64,000 nucleotides of DNA, from contig OZ176054.1 of assembly GCA_964247055.1 (NCBI GenBank), forward strand, positions 4,712,001-4,776,000. The letters run 5' to 3'. Positions 1 to 13,703 of the stretch are shown piece by piece. This DNA comes from Paragordius varius (Eukaryota; Nematomorpha). Each line of letters starts with the position of its first letter. Positions within the stretch are counted from its first letter, which is position 1. Position numbers and translations under genes: made by a program. A model generated the notes under the pieces. The model saw only the letters and a list, made by a program, of their open reading frames with translations, did no database searches and was not told the origin of the DNA.

Positions 1-3000
1 GGGTTATATAAATTGATTGTTGAAAGTGATGGTTGATTGTTGGATATTCTAATATTAGCTTGGGTAATATGAATTGATTGTTGAAAAGTGATGGTTTATT
101 GTTGGATATTCTAATATTAGCAGTGATGGTTGATTGTTGGATATTCTAATATTAGCATGGGTAAAATAAATTTATTGTTGAAAGTGATGGTTGATTGTTG
201 GATATTCTAATATTAGCATGGGTAATATAAATTTAGTGTGTAAAAGTGATGGTTGATTGTTGGATATTCTAATATTAGCATGGGTAATATAAATTTATTG
301 TTGAAAAGTGATGGTTGATTGTTGGATTATCTAATATTAGCATGGGTAATATAAATTGATTGTTGAAAGTGATGGTTGATTGTTGGATATTCTAATATTA
401 GCATGGTTAAAATTAATTTACTGTTGAAAAGTGATGGTTGATTGGATGTTCTATTAGCATGGGTAATATAAATTTATTGTTGAAAAGTGATGGTCGATTG
501 TTGGATATTCAAATATTAGCATGGGTTATATAAATTGATTGTTGAAAGTGATGGTTGATTGTTGGATATTCTAATATTAGCTTGGGTAATATGAATTGAT
601 TGTTGAAAAGTGATGGTTGATTGTTGGATATTCTAATATTAGCATGGGTAAAATAAATTTATTGTTGAAAGTGATGGTTGATTGTTGGATATTCTAATAT
701 TAGCATGGGTAATATAAATTTAGTGTGTAAAAGTGGTGGTTGATTGTTGGATATTCTAATATTAGCATGGGTAATATAAATTGATTGTTGAAAAGTGATG
801 GTTGATTGTTGGATATTCTAATATTAGCATGGGTAATATAAATTGATTGTTGAAAGTGATGGTTGATTGTTGGATATTCTAATATTAGCATGGTTAAAAT
901 TAATTTACTGTTGAAAAGTGATGGTTGATTGGATGTTCTATTAGCATGGGTAATATAAATTGATTGTTGAAAAGTGATGGTCGATTGTTGGATATTCAAA
1001 TATTAGCATGGGTTATATGAATTGATTGTTGAAAAGTGATGGTTGATTGTTGGATATTCTAATATTAGCATGGGTTATATAAATTGATTGTTGAAAAGTG
1101 ATGGTTGATTGTTGGATATCCCAATATTAGCATGGGTAATATAAATTGATTGTTGAAAGTGATGGTTTATTGTTGGATATTCTAATATTAGCATGGTTAA
1201 AATAAATTTATTGTTTAAAGTGATGGTTGATTGTTGGATATTCTAATATTAGGAATGGTTAAAATAAATTTATTGTTGAAAGTGATGGTTGATTGTTGGA
1301 TATTGTAATATTAGCATGGTTAAAATTAATTTACTGTTGAAAAGTGATGGTTGATTGGATGTTCTATTAGCATGGGTAATATAAATTGATTGTTGAAAAG
1401 TGATGGTCGATTGTTGGATATTCAAATATTAGCATGGGTTATATAAATTGATTGTTGAAAGTGATGGTTGATTGTTGGATATTCTAATATTAGCTTGGGT
1501 AATATGAATTGATTGTTGAAAAGTGATGGTTGATTGTTGGATATTCTAATATTAGCATGGGTAATATAAATTGATTGTTGAAAGTGATGGTTGATTGTTG
1601 GATATTCTAATATTAGCATGGGTAATATAAATTTAGTGTGTAAAAGTGATGGTTGATTGTTGGATATTCTAATATTAGCATGGGTAATATAAATTGATTG
1701 TTGAAAGTGATGGTTGATTTTTGGATATTCTAATATTAGCATGGTTAAAATTAATTTACTGTTGAAAGGTGATGGTTGATTGGATGTTCTATTAGCATGG
1801 GTAATATAAATTGATTGTTGAAAAGTGATGGTCGATTGTTGGATATTCAAATATTAGCATGGGTTATTTAAATTGATTGTTGAAAGTGATGGTTGATTGT
1901 TGGATATTCTAATATTAGCTTGGGTAATATGAATTGATTGTTGAAAAGTGATGGTTGATTGTTGGATATTCTAATATTAGCATGGGTAATATAAATTGAT
2001 TGTTGAAAGTGATGGTTGATTGTTGGATATTCTAATATTAGCATGGGTAATATAAATTTAGTGTCTAAAAGTGATGGTTGATTGTTGGATATTCTAATAT
2101 TAGCTTGGGTAATATAAATTGATTGTTGAAAGTGATGGTTGATTTTTGGATATTCTAATATTAGCATGGTTAAAATTAATTTACTGTTGAAAAGTGATGG
2201 TTGATTGGATGTTCTATTAGCATGGGTAATATAAATTGATTGTTGAAAAGTGATGGTCGATTGTTGGATATTCAAATATTAGCATGGGTTATATAAATTG
2301 ATTGTTGAAAGTGATGGTTGATTGTTGGATATTCAAATATTAGCTTGGGTTATATAAATTGATTGTTGAAAAGTGATGGTTGATTGTTGGATATTCTAAT
2401 ATTAGCATGGGTAATATAAATTTAGTGTGTAAAAGTGATGGTTGATTGTTGGATATTCTAATATTAGCATGGGTAATATAAATTTATTGTTGAAAAGTGA
2501 TGGTTGATTGTTGGATTATCTAATATTAGCATGGGTAATATAAATTGATTGTTGAAAGTGATGGTTGATTGTTGGATATTCTAATATTAGCATGGTTAAA
2601 ATTAATTTACTGTTGAAAAGTGATGGTTGATTGGATGTTCTATTAGCATGGGTAATATAAATTGATTGTTGAAAAGTGATGGTCGATTGTTGGATATTCA
2701 AATATTAGCATGGGTTATATAAATTGATTGTTGAAAGTGATGGTTGATTGTTGGATATTCTAATATTAGCTTGGGTAATATGAATTGATTGTTGAAAAGT
2801 GATGGTTGATTGTTGGATATTCTAATATTAGCATGGGTAAAATAAATTTATTGTTGAAAGTGATGGTTGATTGTTGGATATTCTAATATTAGCATGGTTA
2901 AAATAAATTTATTGTTGAAAGTGATGGTTTATTGTTGGATATTCTAATATTAGCATGGGTTATATAAATTGATTGTTGAAAGTGATGGTTGATTGTTGGA

Positions 3001-5259
3001 TATTCTAATATTAGCTTGGGTAATATGAATTGATTGTTGAAAAGTGATGGTTTATTGTTGGATATTCTAATATTAGCAGTGATGGTTGATTGTTGGATAT
3101 TCTAATATTAGCATGGGTAAAATAAATTTATTGTTGAAAGTGATGGTTGATTGTTGGATATTCTAATATTAGCATGGGTAATATAAATTTAGTGTGTAAA
3201 AGTGATGGTTGATTGTTGGATATTCTAATATTAGCATGGGTAATATAAATTTATTGTTGAAAAGTGATGGTTGATTGTTGGATTATCTAATATTAGCATG
3301 GGTAATATAAATTGATTGTTGAAAGTGATGGTTGATTGTTGGATATTCTAATATTAGCATGGTTAAAATTAATTTACTGTTGAAAAGTGATGGTTGATTG
3401 GATGTTCTATTAGCATGGGTAATATAAATTGATTGTTGAAAAGTGATGGTCGATTGTTGGATATTCAAATATTAGCATGGGTTATATAAATTGATTGTTG
3501 AAAGTGATGGTTGATTGTTGGATATTCTAATATTAGCTTGGGTAATATGAATTGATTGTTGAAAAGTGATGGTTGATTGTTGGATATTCTAATATTAGCA
3601 TGGGTAAAATAAATTTATTGTTGAAAGTGATGGTTGATTGTTGGATATTCTAATATTAGCATGGGTAATATAAATTTAGTGTGTAAAAGTGGTGGTTGAT
3701 TGTTGGATATTCTAATATTAGCATGGGTAATATAAATTGATTGTTGAAAAGTGATGGTTGATTGTTGGATATTCTAATATTAGCATGGGTAATATAAATT
3801 GATTGTTGAAAGTGATGGTTGATTGTTGGATATTCTAATATTAGCATGGTTAAAATTAATTTACTGTTGAAAAGTGATGGTTGATTGGATGTTCTATTAG
3901 CATGGGTAATATAAATTGATTGTTGAAAAGTGATGGTCGATTGTTGGATATTCAAATATTAGCATGGGTTATATGAATTGATTGTTGAAAAGTGATGGTT
4001 GATTGTTGGATATTCTAATATTAGCATGGGTTATATAAATTGATTGTTGAAAAGTGATGGTTGATTGTTGGATATCCCAATATTAGCATGGGTAATATAA
4101 ATTGATTGTTGAAAGTGATGGTTTATTGTTGGATATTCTAATATTAGCATGGTTAAAATAAATTTATTGTTTAAAGTGATGGTTGATTGTTGGATATTCT
4201 AATATTAGCATGGTTAAAATAAATTTATTGTTGAAAGTGATGGTTGATTGTTGGATATTCTAATATTAGCATGGTTAAAATTAATTTACTGTTGAAAAGT
4301 GATGGTTGATTGGATGTTCTATTAGCATGGGTAATATAAATTGATTGTTGAAAAGTGATGGTCGATTGTTGGATATTCAAATATTAGCATGGGTTATATA
4401 AATTGATTGTTGAAAGTGATGGTTGATTGTTGGATATTCTAATATTAGCTTGGGTAATATGAATTGATTGTTGAAAAGTGATGGTTGATTGTTGGATATT
4501 CTAATATTAGCATGGGTAATATAAATTGATTGTTGAAAGTGATGGTTGATTGTTGGATATTCTAATATTAGCATGGGTAATATAAATTTAGTGTGTAAAA
4601 GTGATGGTTGATTGTTGGATATTCTAATATTAGCATGGGTAATATAAATTGATTGTTGAAAGTGATGGTTGATTTTTGGATATTCTAATATTAGCATGGT
4701 TAAAATTAATTTACTGTTGAAAGGTGATGGTTGATTGGATGTTCTATTAGCATGGGTAATATAAATTGATTGTTGAAAAGTGATGGTCGATTGTTGGATA
4801 TTCAAATATTAGCATGGGTTATTTAAATTGATTGTTGAAAGTGATGGTTGATTGTTGGATATTCTAATATTAGCTTGGGTAATATGAATTGATTGTTGAA
4901 AAGTGATGGTTGATTGTTGGATATTCTAATATTAGCATGGGTAATATAAATTGATTGTTGAAAGTGATGGTTGATTGTTGGATATTCTAATATTAGCATG
5001 GGTAATATAAATTTAGTGTCTAAAAGTGATGGTTGATTGTTGGATATTCTAATATTAGCTTGGGTAATATAAATTGATTGTTGAAAGTGATGGTTGATTT
5101 TTGGATATTCTAATATTAGCATGGTTAAAATTAATTTACTGTTGAAAAGTGATGGTTGATTGGATGTTCTATTAGCATGGGTAATATAAATTGATTGTTG
5201 AAAAGTGATGGTCGATTGTTGGATATTCAAATATTAGCATGGGTTATATAAATTGATTG
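1..5259 (+). repeat. About 2,956-bp higher-order repeat, two copies
   Basis: Bases 1-2304 recur at 2957-5259. The offset is 2,956 up to about 1250 and 2,955 after it, because one copy has GGAATGG where the other has GCATGG. The match ends where the first copy continues GAAAGTG and the second GAAAAGTG. The whole pair is present again 13,199 bp downstream, so this exchange is older than the large duplication. Confidence 0.85.
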
Positions 5260-5416
5260 TTGAAAAGTGATGGTTGATTGTTGGATATCCCAATATTAGC
5301 ATGGGTAATATAAATTGATTGTTGAAAAGTGATGGTTGATTGTTGGATATTCTAATATTAGCATGGGTAATATAAATTGATTGTTGAAAAGTGATGGTTG
5401 ATTGTTGGATATTCAA

Positions 5417-5990
5417 ATATTAGCATGGGTTATATAAATTGATTGTTGAAAAGTGATGGTTGATTGTTGGATATCCCAATATTAGCATGGGTAATATATA
5501 TTGATTGTTGAAAAGTCATGGTTGATTGTTGGATATTCTAATATTAGCATTGGTAATATAAATTGATTGTTGAAAAGTGATGGTTGATTGTTGGATATTC
5601 TAATATTAGCATGAATAATATAAATTGATTGTTGAAAAGTCATGGTTGATTGTTGGATAATCTAATATTAGCATGGGTAATATAAATTGATTGTTGAAAA
5701 GTTATGGTTGATTGTTGGATAATCTAATATTAGCATGGTTAATATAAATTAATTGTTGAAAAGTGATGGTTGATTGTTGGATATTCAAATATTAGCATGG
5801 ATAATATAAATTGATTGTTGAAAAGTTATGGTTGATTGTTGGATATTCTAATATTAGCATGGGTAATATAAATTAATTGTTGAAAAATCATGGTTGATTG
5901 TTGGATATTCTAATATTAGCATGGGTAATATAAATTAATTGTTGAAAAGTGATGGTTGATTGTTGGATATTCTAATATTAGCATGGGTAT
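5417..5990 (+). repeat. Block of 62-bp A4-type monomers
   Basis: A run of monomers nearly all with GAAAAG junctions, AATTAATTG linkers, and TCATGG or TTATGG replacing TGATGG. It is a recognisable sub-family block, repeated at 18616-19189. Similar monomers reappear at about 9.6-10.4 kb, 22.8-23.6 kb, 25.0-25.9 kb, 27.3-28.1 kb and 44.7-45.2 kb. It contains no gene. Confidence 0.7.
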
Positions 5991-8522
5991 GAAAGTGATG
6001 GTTGACTGTTGGATATTCTAATATTAGCATGGTTAAAATAAATTTATTGTTGAAAGTGATGGTTTATTGTTGGATATTCTAATATTAGCATGGGTTAAAA
6101 TTGATTGTTGAAAGTGATGGTTGATTGTTGGATATTCTAATATTAGCTTGGGTAATATGAATTGATTGTTGAAAAGTGATGGTTTATTGTTGGATATTCT
6201 AATATTAGCAGTGATGGTTGATTGTTGGATATTCTAATATTAGCATGGGTAAAATAAATTTATTGTTGAAAGTGATGGTTGATTGTTGGATATTCTAATA
6301 TTAGCATGGTTAAAATTAATTTACTGTTGAAAAGTGATGGTTGATTGGATGTTCTATTAGCATGGGTAATATAAATTGATTGTTGAAAAGTGATGGTCGA
6401 TTGTTGGATATTCTAATATTAGCATGGTTAAAATTAATTTACTGTTGAAAAGTGATGGTTGATTGGATGTTCTATTAGCATGGGTAATATAAATTGATTG
6501 TTGAAAAGTGATGGTCGATTGTTGGATATTCAAATATTAGCATGGGTTATATAAATTGATTGTTGAAAGTGATGGTTGATTGTTGGATATTCTAATATTA
6601 GCTTGGGTAATATGAATTGATTGTTGAAAAGTGATGGTTGATTGTTGGATATTCTAATATTAGCATGGTTAAAATTAATTTACTGTTGAAAAGTGATGGT
6701 TGATTGGATGTTCTATTAGCATGGGTAATATAAATTGATTGTTGAAAAGTGATGGTCGATTGTTGGATATTCAAATATTAGCATGGGTTATATAAATTAA
6801 TTGTTGAAAAATCATGGTTGATTGTTGGATATTCTAATATTAGCATGGGTAATATAAATTAATTGTTGAAAAGTGATGGTTGATTGTTGGATATTCTAAT
6901 ATTAGCATGGGTATGAAAGTGATGGTTGATTGTTGGATATTCTAATATTAGCATGGTTAAAATAAATTTATTGTTGAAAATGATGGTTTATTGTTGGATA
7001 TTCTAATATTAGCATGCGTATGAAAGTGATGGTTGATTGTTGGATATTCTAATATTAGCATGGTTAAAATAAATTTATTGTTGAAAGTGATGGTTTATTG
7101 TTGGATATTCTAATATTAGCATGGGTTATATAAATTGATTGTTGAAAGTGATGGTTGATTGTTGGATATTCTAATATTAGCATGGGTTATATAAATTTAT
7201 TGTTGAAAAGTGATGGTTGATTGTTGGATATTCTAATATTAGCATGGGTAATATAAATTGATTGTTGAAAGTGATGGTTGATTGTTGGATATTCTAATAT
7301 TAGCATGGGTAATATAAATTTAGTGTGTAAAAGTGATGGTTGATTGTTGGATATTCTAATATTAGCATGGGTAATATAAATTGATTGTTGAAAGTGATGG
7401 TTGATTGTTGGATATTCTAATATTAGCATGGTTAAAATTAATTTACTGTTGAAAAGTGATGGTTGATTGGATGTTCTATTAGCATGGGTAATATAAATTG
7501 ATTGTTGAAAAGTGATGGTCGATTGTTGGATATTCAAATATTAGCATGGGCTATATGAATTGATTGTTGAAAAGTGATGGTTGATTGTTGGATATTCTAA
7601 TATTAGCATGGGTTATATAAATTGATTGTTGAAAAGTGATGGTTCATTGTTGGATATCCCAATATTAGCATGGGTAATATAAATTGATTGTTGAAAGTGA
7701 TGGTTTATTGTTGGATATTCTAATATTAGCATGGTTAAAATAAATTTATTGTTTAAAGTGATGGTTGATTGTTGGATATTCTAATATTAGCATGGGTAAT
7801 ATAAATTGATTGTTGAAAGTGATGGTTGATTTTTGGATATTCTAATATTAGCATATTTACTGTTGAAAGGTGATGGTTGATTGGATGTTCTATTAGCATG
7901 GGTAATATAAATTGATTGTTGAAAAGTGATGGTCGATTGTTGGATATTCAAATATTAGCATGGGTTATTTAAATTGATTGTTGAAAGTGATGGTTGATTG
8001 TTGGATATTCTAATATTAGCTTGGGTAATATGAATTGATTGTTGAAAAGTGATGGTTGATTGTTAGATATTCTAATATTAGCATGGGTAATATAAATTGA
8101 TTGTTGAAAGTGATGGTTGATTGTTGGATATTCTAATATTAGCATGGGTAATATAAATTTAGAGTCTAAAAGTGATGGTTGATTGTTGGATATTCTAATA
8201 TTAGCTTGGGTAATATAAATTGATTGTTGAAAGTGATGGTTGATTTTTGGATATTCTAATATTAGCATGGTTAAAATTAATTTACTGTTGAAAAGTGATG
8301 GTTGATTGGATGTTCTATTAGCATGGGTAATATAAATTGATTGTTGAAAAGTGATGGTCGATTGTTGGATATTCAAATATTAGCATGGGTTATATAAATT
8401 GATTGTTGAAAGTGATGGTTGATTGTTGGATATTCAAATATTAGCTTGGGTTATATAAATTGATTGTTGAAAAGTGATGGTTGATTGTTGGATATTCTAA
8501 TATTAGCATGGGTAATATAAAT

Positions 8523-11500
8523 TGATTGTTGAAAGTGATGGTTGATTGTTGGATATTCTAATATTAGCATGGGTAATATAAATTTAGTGTGTAAAAGTGA
8601 TGGTTGATTGTTGGATATTCTAATATTAGCATGGGTAATATAAATTGATTGTTGAAAGTGATGGTTGATTTTTGGATATTCTAATATTAGCATATTTACT
8701 GTTGAAAGGTGATGGTTGATTGGATGTTCTATTAGCATGGGTAATATAAATTGATTGTTGAAAAGTGATGGTCGATTGTTGGATATTCAAATATTAGCAT
8801 GGGTTATTTAAATTGATTGTTGAAAGTGATGGTTGATTGTTGGATATTCTAATATTAGCTTGGGTAATATGAATTGATTGTTGAAAAGTGATGGTTGATT
8901 GTTGGATATTCTAATATTAGCATGGGTAATATAAATTGATTGTTGAAAGTGATGGTTGATTGTTGGATATTCTAATATTAGCATGGGTAATATAAATTTA
9001 GAGTCTAAAAGTGATGGTTGATTGTTGGATATTCTAATATTAGCTTGGGTAATATAAATTGATTGTTGAAAGTGATGGTTGATTTTTGGATATTCTAATA
9101 TTAGCATGGTTAAAATTAATTTACTGTTGAAAAGTGATGGTTGATTGGATGTTCTATTAGCATGGGTAATATAAATTGATTGTTGAAAAGTGATGGTCGA
9201 TTGTTGGATATTCAAATATTAGCATGGGTTATATAAATTGATTGTTGAAAGTGATGGTTGATTGTTGGATATTCAAATATTAGCTTGGGTTATATAAATT
9301 GATTGTTGAAAAGTGATGGTTGATTGTTGGATATTCTAATATTAGCATGGGTAATATAAATTTAGTGTGTAAAAGTGATGGTTGATTGTTGGATATTCTA
9401 ATATTAGCATGGGTTATATAAATTGATTGTTGAAAAGTGATGGTTGATTGTTGGATATCCCAATATTAGCATGGGTAATATAAATTGATTGTTGAAAAGT
9501 GATGGTTGATTGTTGGATATTCTAATATTAGCATGGGTAATATAAATTGATTGTTGAAAAGTGATGGTTGATTGTTGGATATTCAAATATTAGCATGGGT
9601 TATATAAATTGATTGTTGAAAAGTGATGGTTGATTGTTGGATATCCCAATATTAGCATGGGTAATATATATTGATTGTTGAAAAGTCATGGTTGATTGTT
9701 GGATATTCTAATATTAGCATTAGTAATATAAATTGATTGTTGAAAAGTGATGGTTGATTGTTGGATATTCTAATATTAGCATGAATAATATAAATTGATT
9801 GTTGAAAAGTCATGGTTGATTGTTGGATAATCTAATATTAGCATGGGTAATATAAATTGATTGTTGAAAAGTTATGGTTGATTGTTGGATAATCTAATAT
9901 TAGCATGGGTGATATAAATTAATTGTTGAAAAGTGATGGTTGATTGTTGGATATTCAAATATTAGCATGGGTAATATAAATTGATTGTTGAAAAATCATG
10001 GTTGATTGTTGGATATTCTAATATTAGCATGGGTAATATAAATTGATTGTTGAAAAGTCATAATTGATTGTTGGATATTCTTATATTAACATGGGTAATA
10101 TAAATTAATTGTTGAAAAGTGATGGTTGATTGTTGGATATTCTAATATTAGCATGGGTAATATAAATTGATTGTTGAAAAGTTATGGTTGATTGTTGGAT
10201 AATCTAATATTAGCATGGTTAATATAAATTAATTGTTGAAAAGTGATGGTTGATTGTTGGATATTCAAATATTAGCATGGATAATATAAATTGATTGTTG
10301 AAAAGTTATGGTTGATTGTTGGATATTCTAATATTAGCATGGGTAATATAAATTAATTGTTGAAAAATCATGGTTGATTGTTGGATATTCTAATATTAGC
10401 ATGGGTAATATAAATTAATTGTTGAAAAGTGATGGTTGATTGTTGGATATTCTAATATTAGCATGGGTATGAAAGTGATGGTTGATTGTTGGATATTCTA
10501 ATATTAGCATGGTTAAAATAAATTTATTGTTGAAAGTGATGGTTTATTGTTGGATATTCTAATATTAGCATGGGTTATATAAATTGATTGTTGAAAGTGA
10601 TGGTTGATTGTTGGATATTCTAATATTAGCTTGGGTAATATGAATTGATTGTTGAAAAGTGATGGTTTATTGTTGGATATTCTAATATTAGCAGTGATGG
10701 TTGATTGTTGGATATTCTAATATTAGCATGGGTAAAATAAATTTATTGTTGAAAGTGATGGTTGATTGTTGGATATTCTAATATTAACATGGGTAATATA
10801 AATTTAGTGTGTAAAAGTGATGGTTGATTGTTGGATATTCTAATATTAGCATGGGTAATATAAATTGATTGTTGAAAGTGATGGTTGATTTTTGGATATT
10901 CTAATATTAGCATATTTACTGTTGAAAGGTGATGGTTGATTGGATGTTCTATTAGCATGGGTAATATAAATTGATTGTTGAAAAGTGATGGTCGATTGTT
11001 GGATATTCAAATATTAGCATGGGTTATTTAAATTGATTGTTGAAAGTGATGGTTGATTGTTGGATATTCTAATATTAGCTTGGGTAATATGAATTGATTG
11101 TTGAAAAGTGATGGTTGATTGTTGGATATTCTAATATTAGCATGGGTAATATAAATTGATTGTTGAAAGTGATGGTTGATTGTTGGATATTCTAATATTA
11201 GCATGGGTAATATAAATTTAGAGTCTAAAAGTGATGGTTGATTGTTGGATATTCTAATATTAGCTTGGGTAATATAAATTGATTGTTGAAAGTGATGGTT
11301 GATTTTTGGATATTCTAATATTAGCATGGTTAAAATTAATTTACTGTTGAAAAGTGATGGTTGATTGGATGTTCTATTAGCATGGGTAATATAAATTGAT
11401 TGTTGAAAAGTGATGGTCGATTGTTGGATATTCAAATATTAGCATGGGTTATATAAATTGATTGTTGAAAGTGATGGTTGATTGTTGGATATTCAAATAT

Positions 11501-11804
11501 TAGCTTGGGTTATATAAATTGATTGTTGAAAAGTGATGGTTGATTGTTGGATATTCTAATATTAGCATGGGTAATATAAATTTAGTGTGTAAAAGTGATG
11601 GTTGATTGTTGGATATTCTAATATTAGCATGGGTTATATAAATTGGTTGTTGAAAAGTGATGGTTGATTGTTGGATATCCCAATATTAGCATGGGTAATA
11701 TAAATTGATTGTTGAAAAGTGATGGTTGATTGTTGGATATTCTAATATTAGCATGGGTAATATAAATTGATTGTTGAAAAGTGATGGTTGATTGTTGGAT
11801 ATTC
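8523..11804 (+). repeat. 2,220-bp higher-order repeat, about 1.5 copies
   Basis: The sequence around 8808 recurs at 11028 (offset 2,220) with the same internal order of variants, including the stub TTAGCATATTTACTG and the private TTTAGAGTCTAAAAG. The same period is expanded further in copy B at 21.7-28.5 kb. Confidence 0.8.
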
Positions 11805-12169
11805 TAATATTAGCATTGGTAATATAAATTGATTGTTGAAAAGTGATGGTTGATTGTTGGATATCCCAATATTAGCATGGGTAATATATATTGATTGTTG
11901 AAAAGTCATGGTTGATTGTTGGATATTCTAATATTAGCTTGGGTAATATGAATTGATTGTTGAAAAGTGATGGTTGATTGTTGGATATTCTAATATTAGC
12001 ATGGGTAAAATAAATTTATTGTTGAAAGTGATGGTTGATTGTTGGATATTCTAATATTAGCATGGGTAATATAAATTTAGTGTGTAAAAGTCATGGTTGA
12101 TTGTTGGATATTCTAATATTAGCATGGGTAATATAAATTGATTGTTGAAAAGTGATGGTTGATTGTTGG

Positions 12170-13703
12170 ATATTCAAATATTAGCATGGGTTATATAAAT
12201 TGATTGTTGAAAAGTGATGGTTGATTGTTGGATATCCAAATATTAGCATGGGTAATATAAATTGATTGCTGAAAGTGATGGTTTATTGTTGGATATTCTA
12301 ATATTAGCATGGTTAAAATAAATTTATTGTTTAAAGTGATGGTTGATTGTTGGATATTCTAATATTAGCATGGTTAAAATAAATTTATTGTTGAAAGTGA
12401 TGGTTTATTGTTGGATATTCTAATATTAGCATGGGTTATATAAATTGATTGTTGAAAGTGATGGTTGATTGTTGGATATTCTAATATTAGCTTGGGTAAT
12501 ATGAATTGATTGTTGAAAAGTGATGGTTTATTGTTGGATATTCTAATATTAGCAGTGATGGTTGATTGTTGGATATTCTAATATTAGCATGGGTAAAATA
12601 AATTTATTGTTGAAAGTGATGGTTGATTGTTGGATATTCTAATATTAGCATGGGTAATATAAATTTAGTGTGTAAAAGTGATGGTTGATTGTTGGATATT
12701 CTAATATTAGCATGGGTAATATAAATTTATTGTTGAAAAGTGATGGTTGATTGTTGGATTATCTAATATTAGCATGGGTAATATAAATTGATTGTTGAAA
12801 GTGATGGTTGATTGTTGGATATTCTAATATTAGCATGGTTAAAATTAATTTACTGTTGAAAAGTGATGGTTGATTGGATGTTCTATTAGCATGGGTAATA
12901 TAAATTGATTGTTGAAAAGTGATGGTTGATTGTTGGATATTCAAATATTAGCATGGGTTATATAAATTGATTGTTGAAAAGTGATGGTTGATTGTTGGAT
13001 ATCCAAATATTAGCATGGGTAATATAAATTGATTGCTGAAAGTGATGGTTTATTGTTGGATATTCTAATATTAGCATGGTTAAAATAAATTTATTGTTTA
13101 AAGTGATGGTTGATTGTTGGATATTCTAATATTAGCATGGTTAAAATAAATTTATTGTTGAAAGTGATGGTTTATTGTTGGATATTCTAATATTAGCATG
13201 GGTTATATAAATTGATTGTTGAAAGTGATGGTTGATTGTTGGATATTCTAATATTAGCTTGGGTAATATGAATTGATTGTTGAAAAGTGATGGTTTATTG
13301 TTGGATATTCTAATATTAGCAGTGATGGTTGATTGTTGGATATTCTAATATTAGCATGGGTAAAATAAATTTATTGTTGAAAGTGATGGTTGATTGTTGG
13401 ATATTCTAATATTAGCATGGGTAATATAAATTTAGTGTGTAAAAGTGATGGTTGATTGTTGGATATTCTAATATTAGCATGGGTAATATAAATTTATTGT
13501 TGAAAAGTGATGGTTGATTGTTGGATTATCTAATATTAGCATGGGTAATATAAATTGATTGTTGAAAGTGATGGTTGATTGTTGGATATTCTAATATTAG
13601 CATGGTTAAAATTAATTTACTGTTGAAAAGTGATGGTTGATTGGATGTTCTATTAGCATGGGTAATATAAATTTATTGTTGAAAAGTGATGGTCGATTGT
13701 TGG
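12170..13703 (+). repeat. 767-bp higher-order repeat, tandem pair
   Basis: Two adjacent copies at a 767-bp offset. Both carry the private variants GATATCCAAATATTAGC (12231 and 12998) and GATTGCTGAAAG (about 12266 and 13033). A partial pair of the same period lies at about 2375-2895 and 3142-3662, and again 13,199 bp further on. Confidence 0.8.

Larger units (their letters stand above)
1..11804 (+). repeat. 13,199-bp large duplication, copy A (partial)
   Basis: Base 1 aligns with base 13200 and the match continues without net insertion or deletion until base 11805 (T) against 25004 (A). Rare private variants are shared at the same offset, for example TTAGGAATGG with GATATTGTAATATT near 1250-1310 and 14450-14510, AAATTGGTTGTTG near 11640 and 24840, and TTAGTAATAT near 9720 and 22920. 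If the duplication is a simple tandem, the unit would start about 1.4 kb left of the window and end at 11804. No coding content. Confidence 0.9.
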
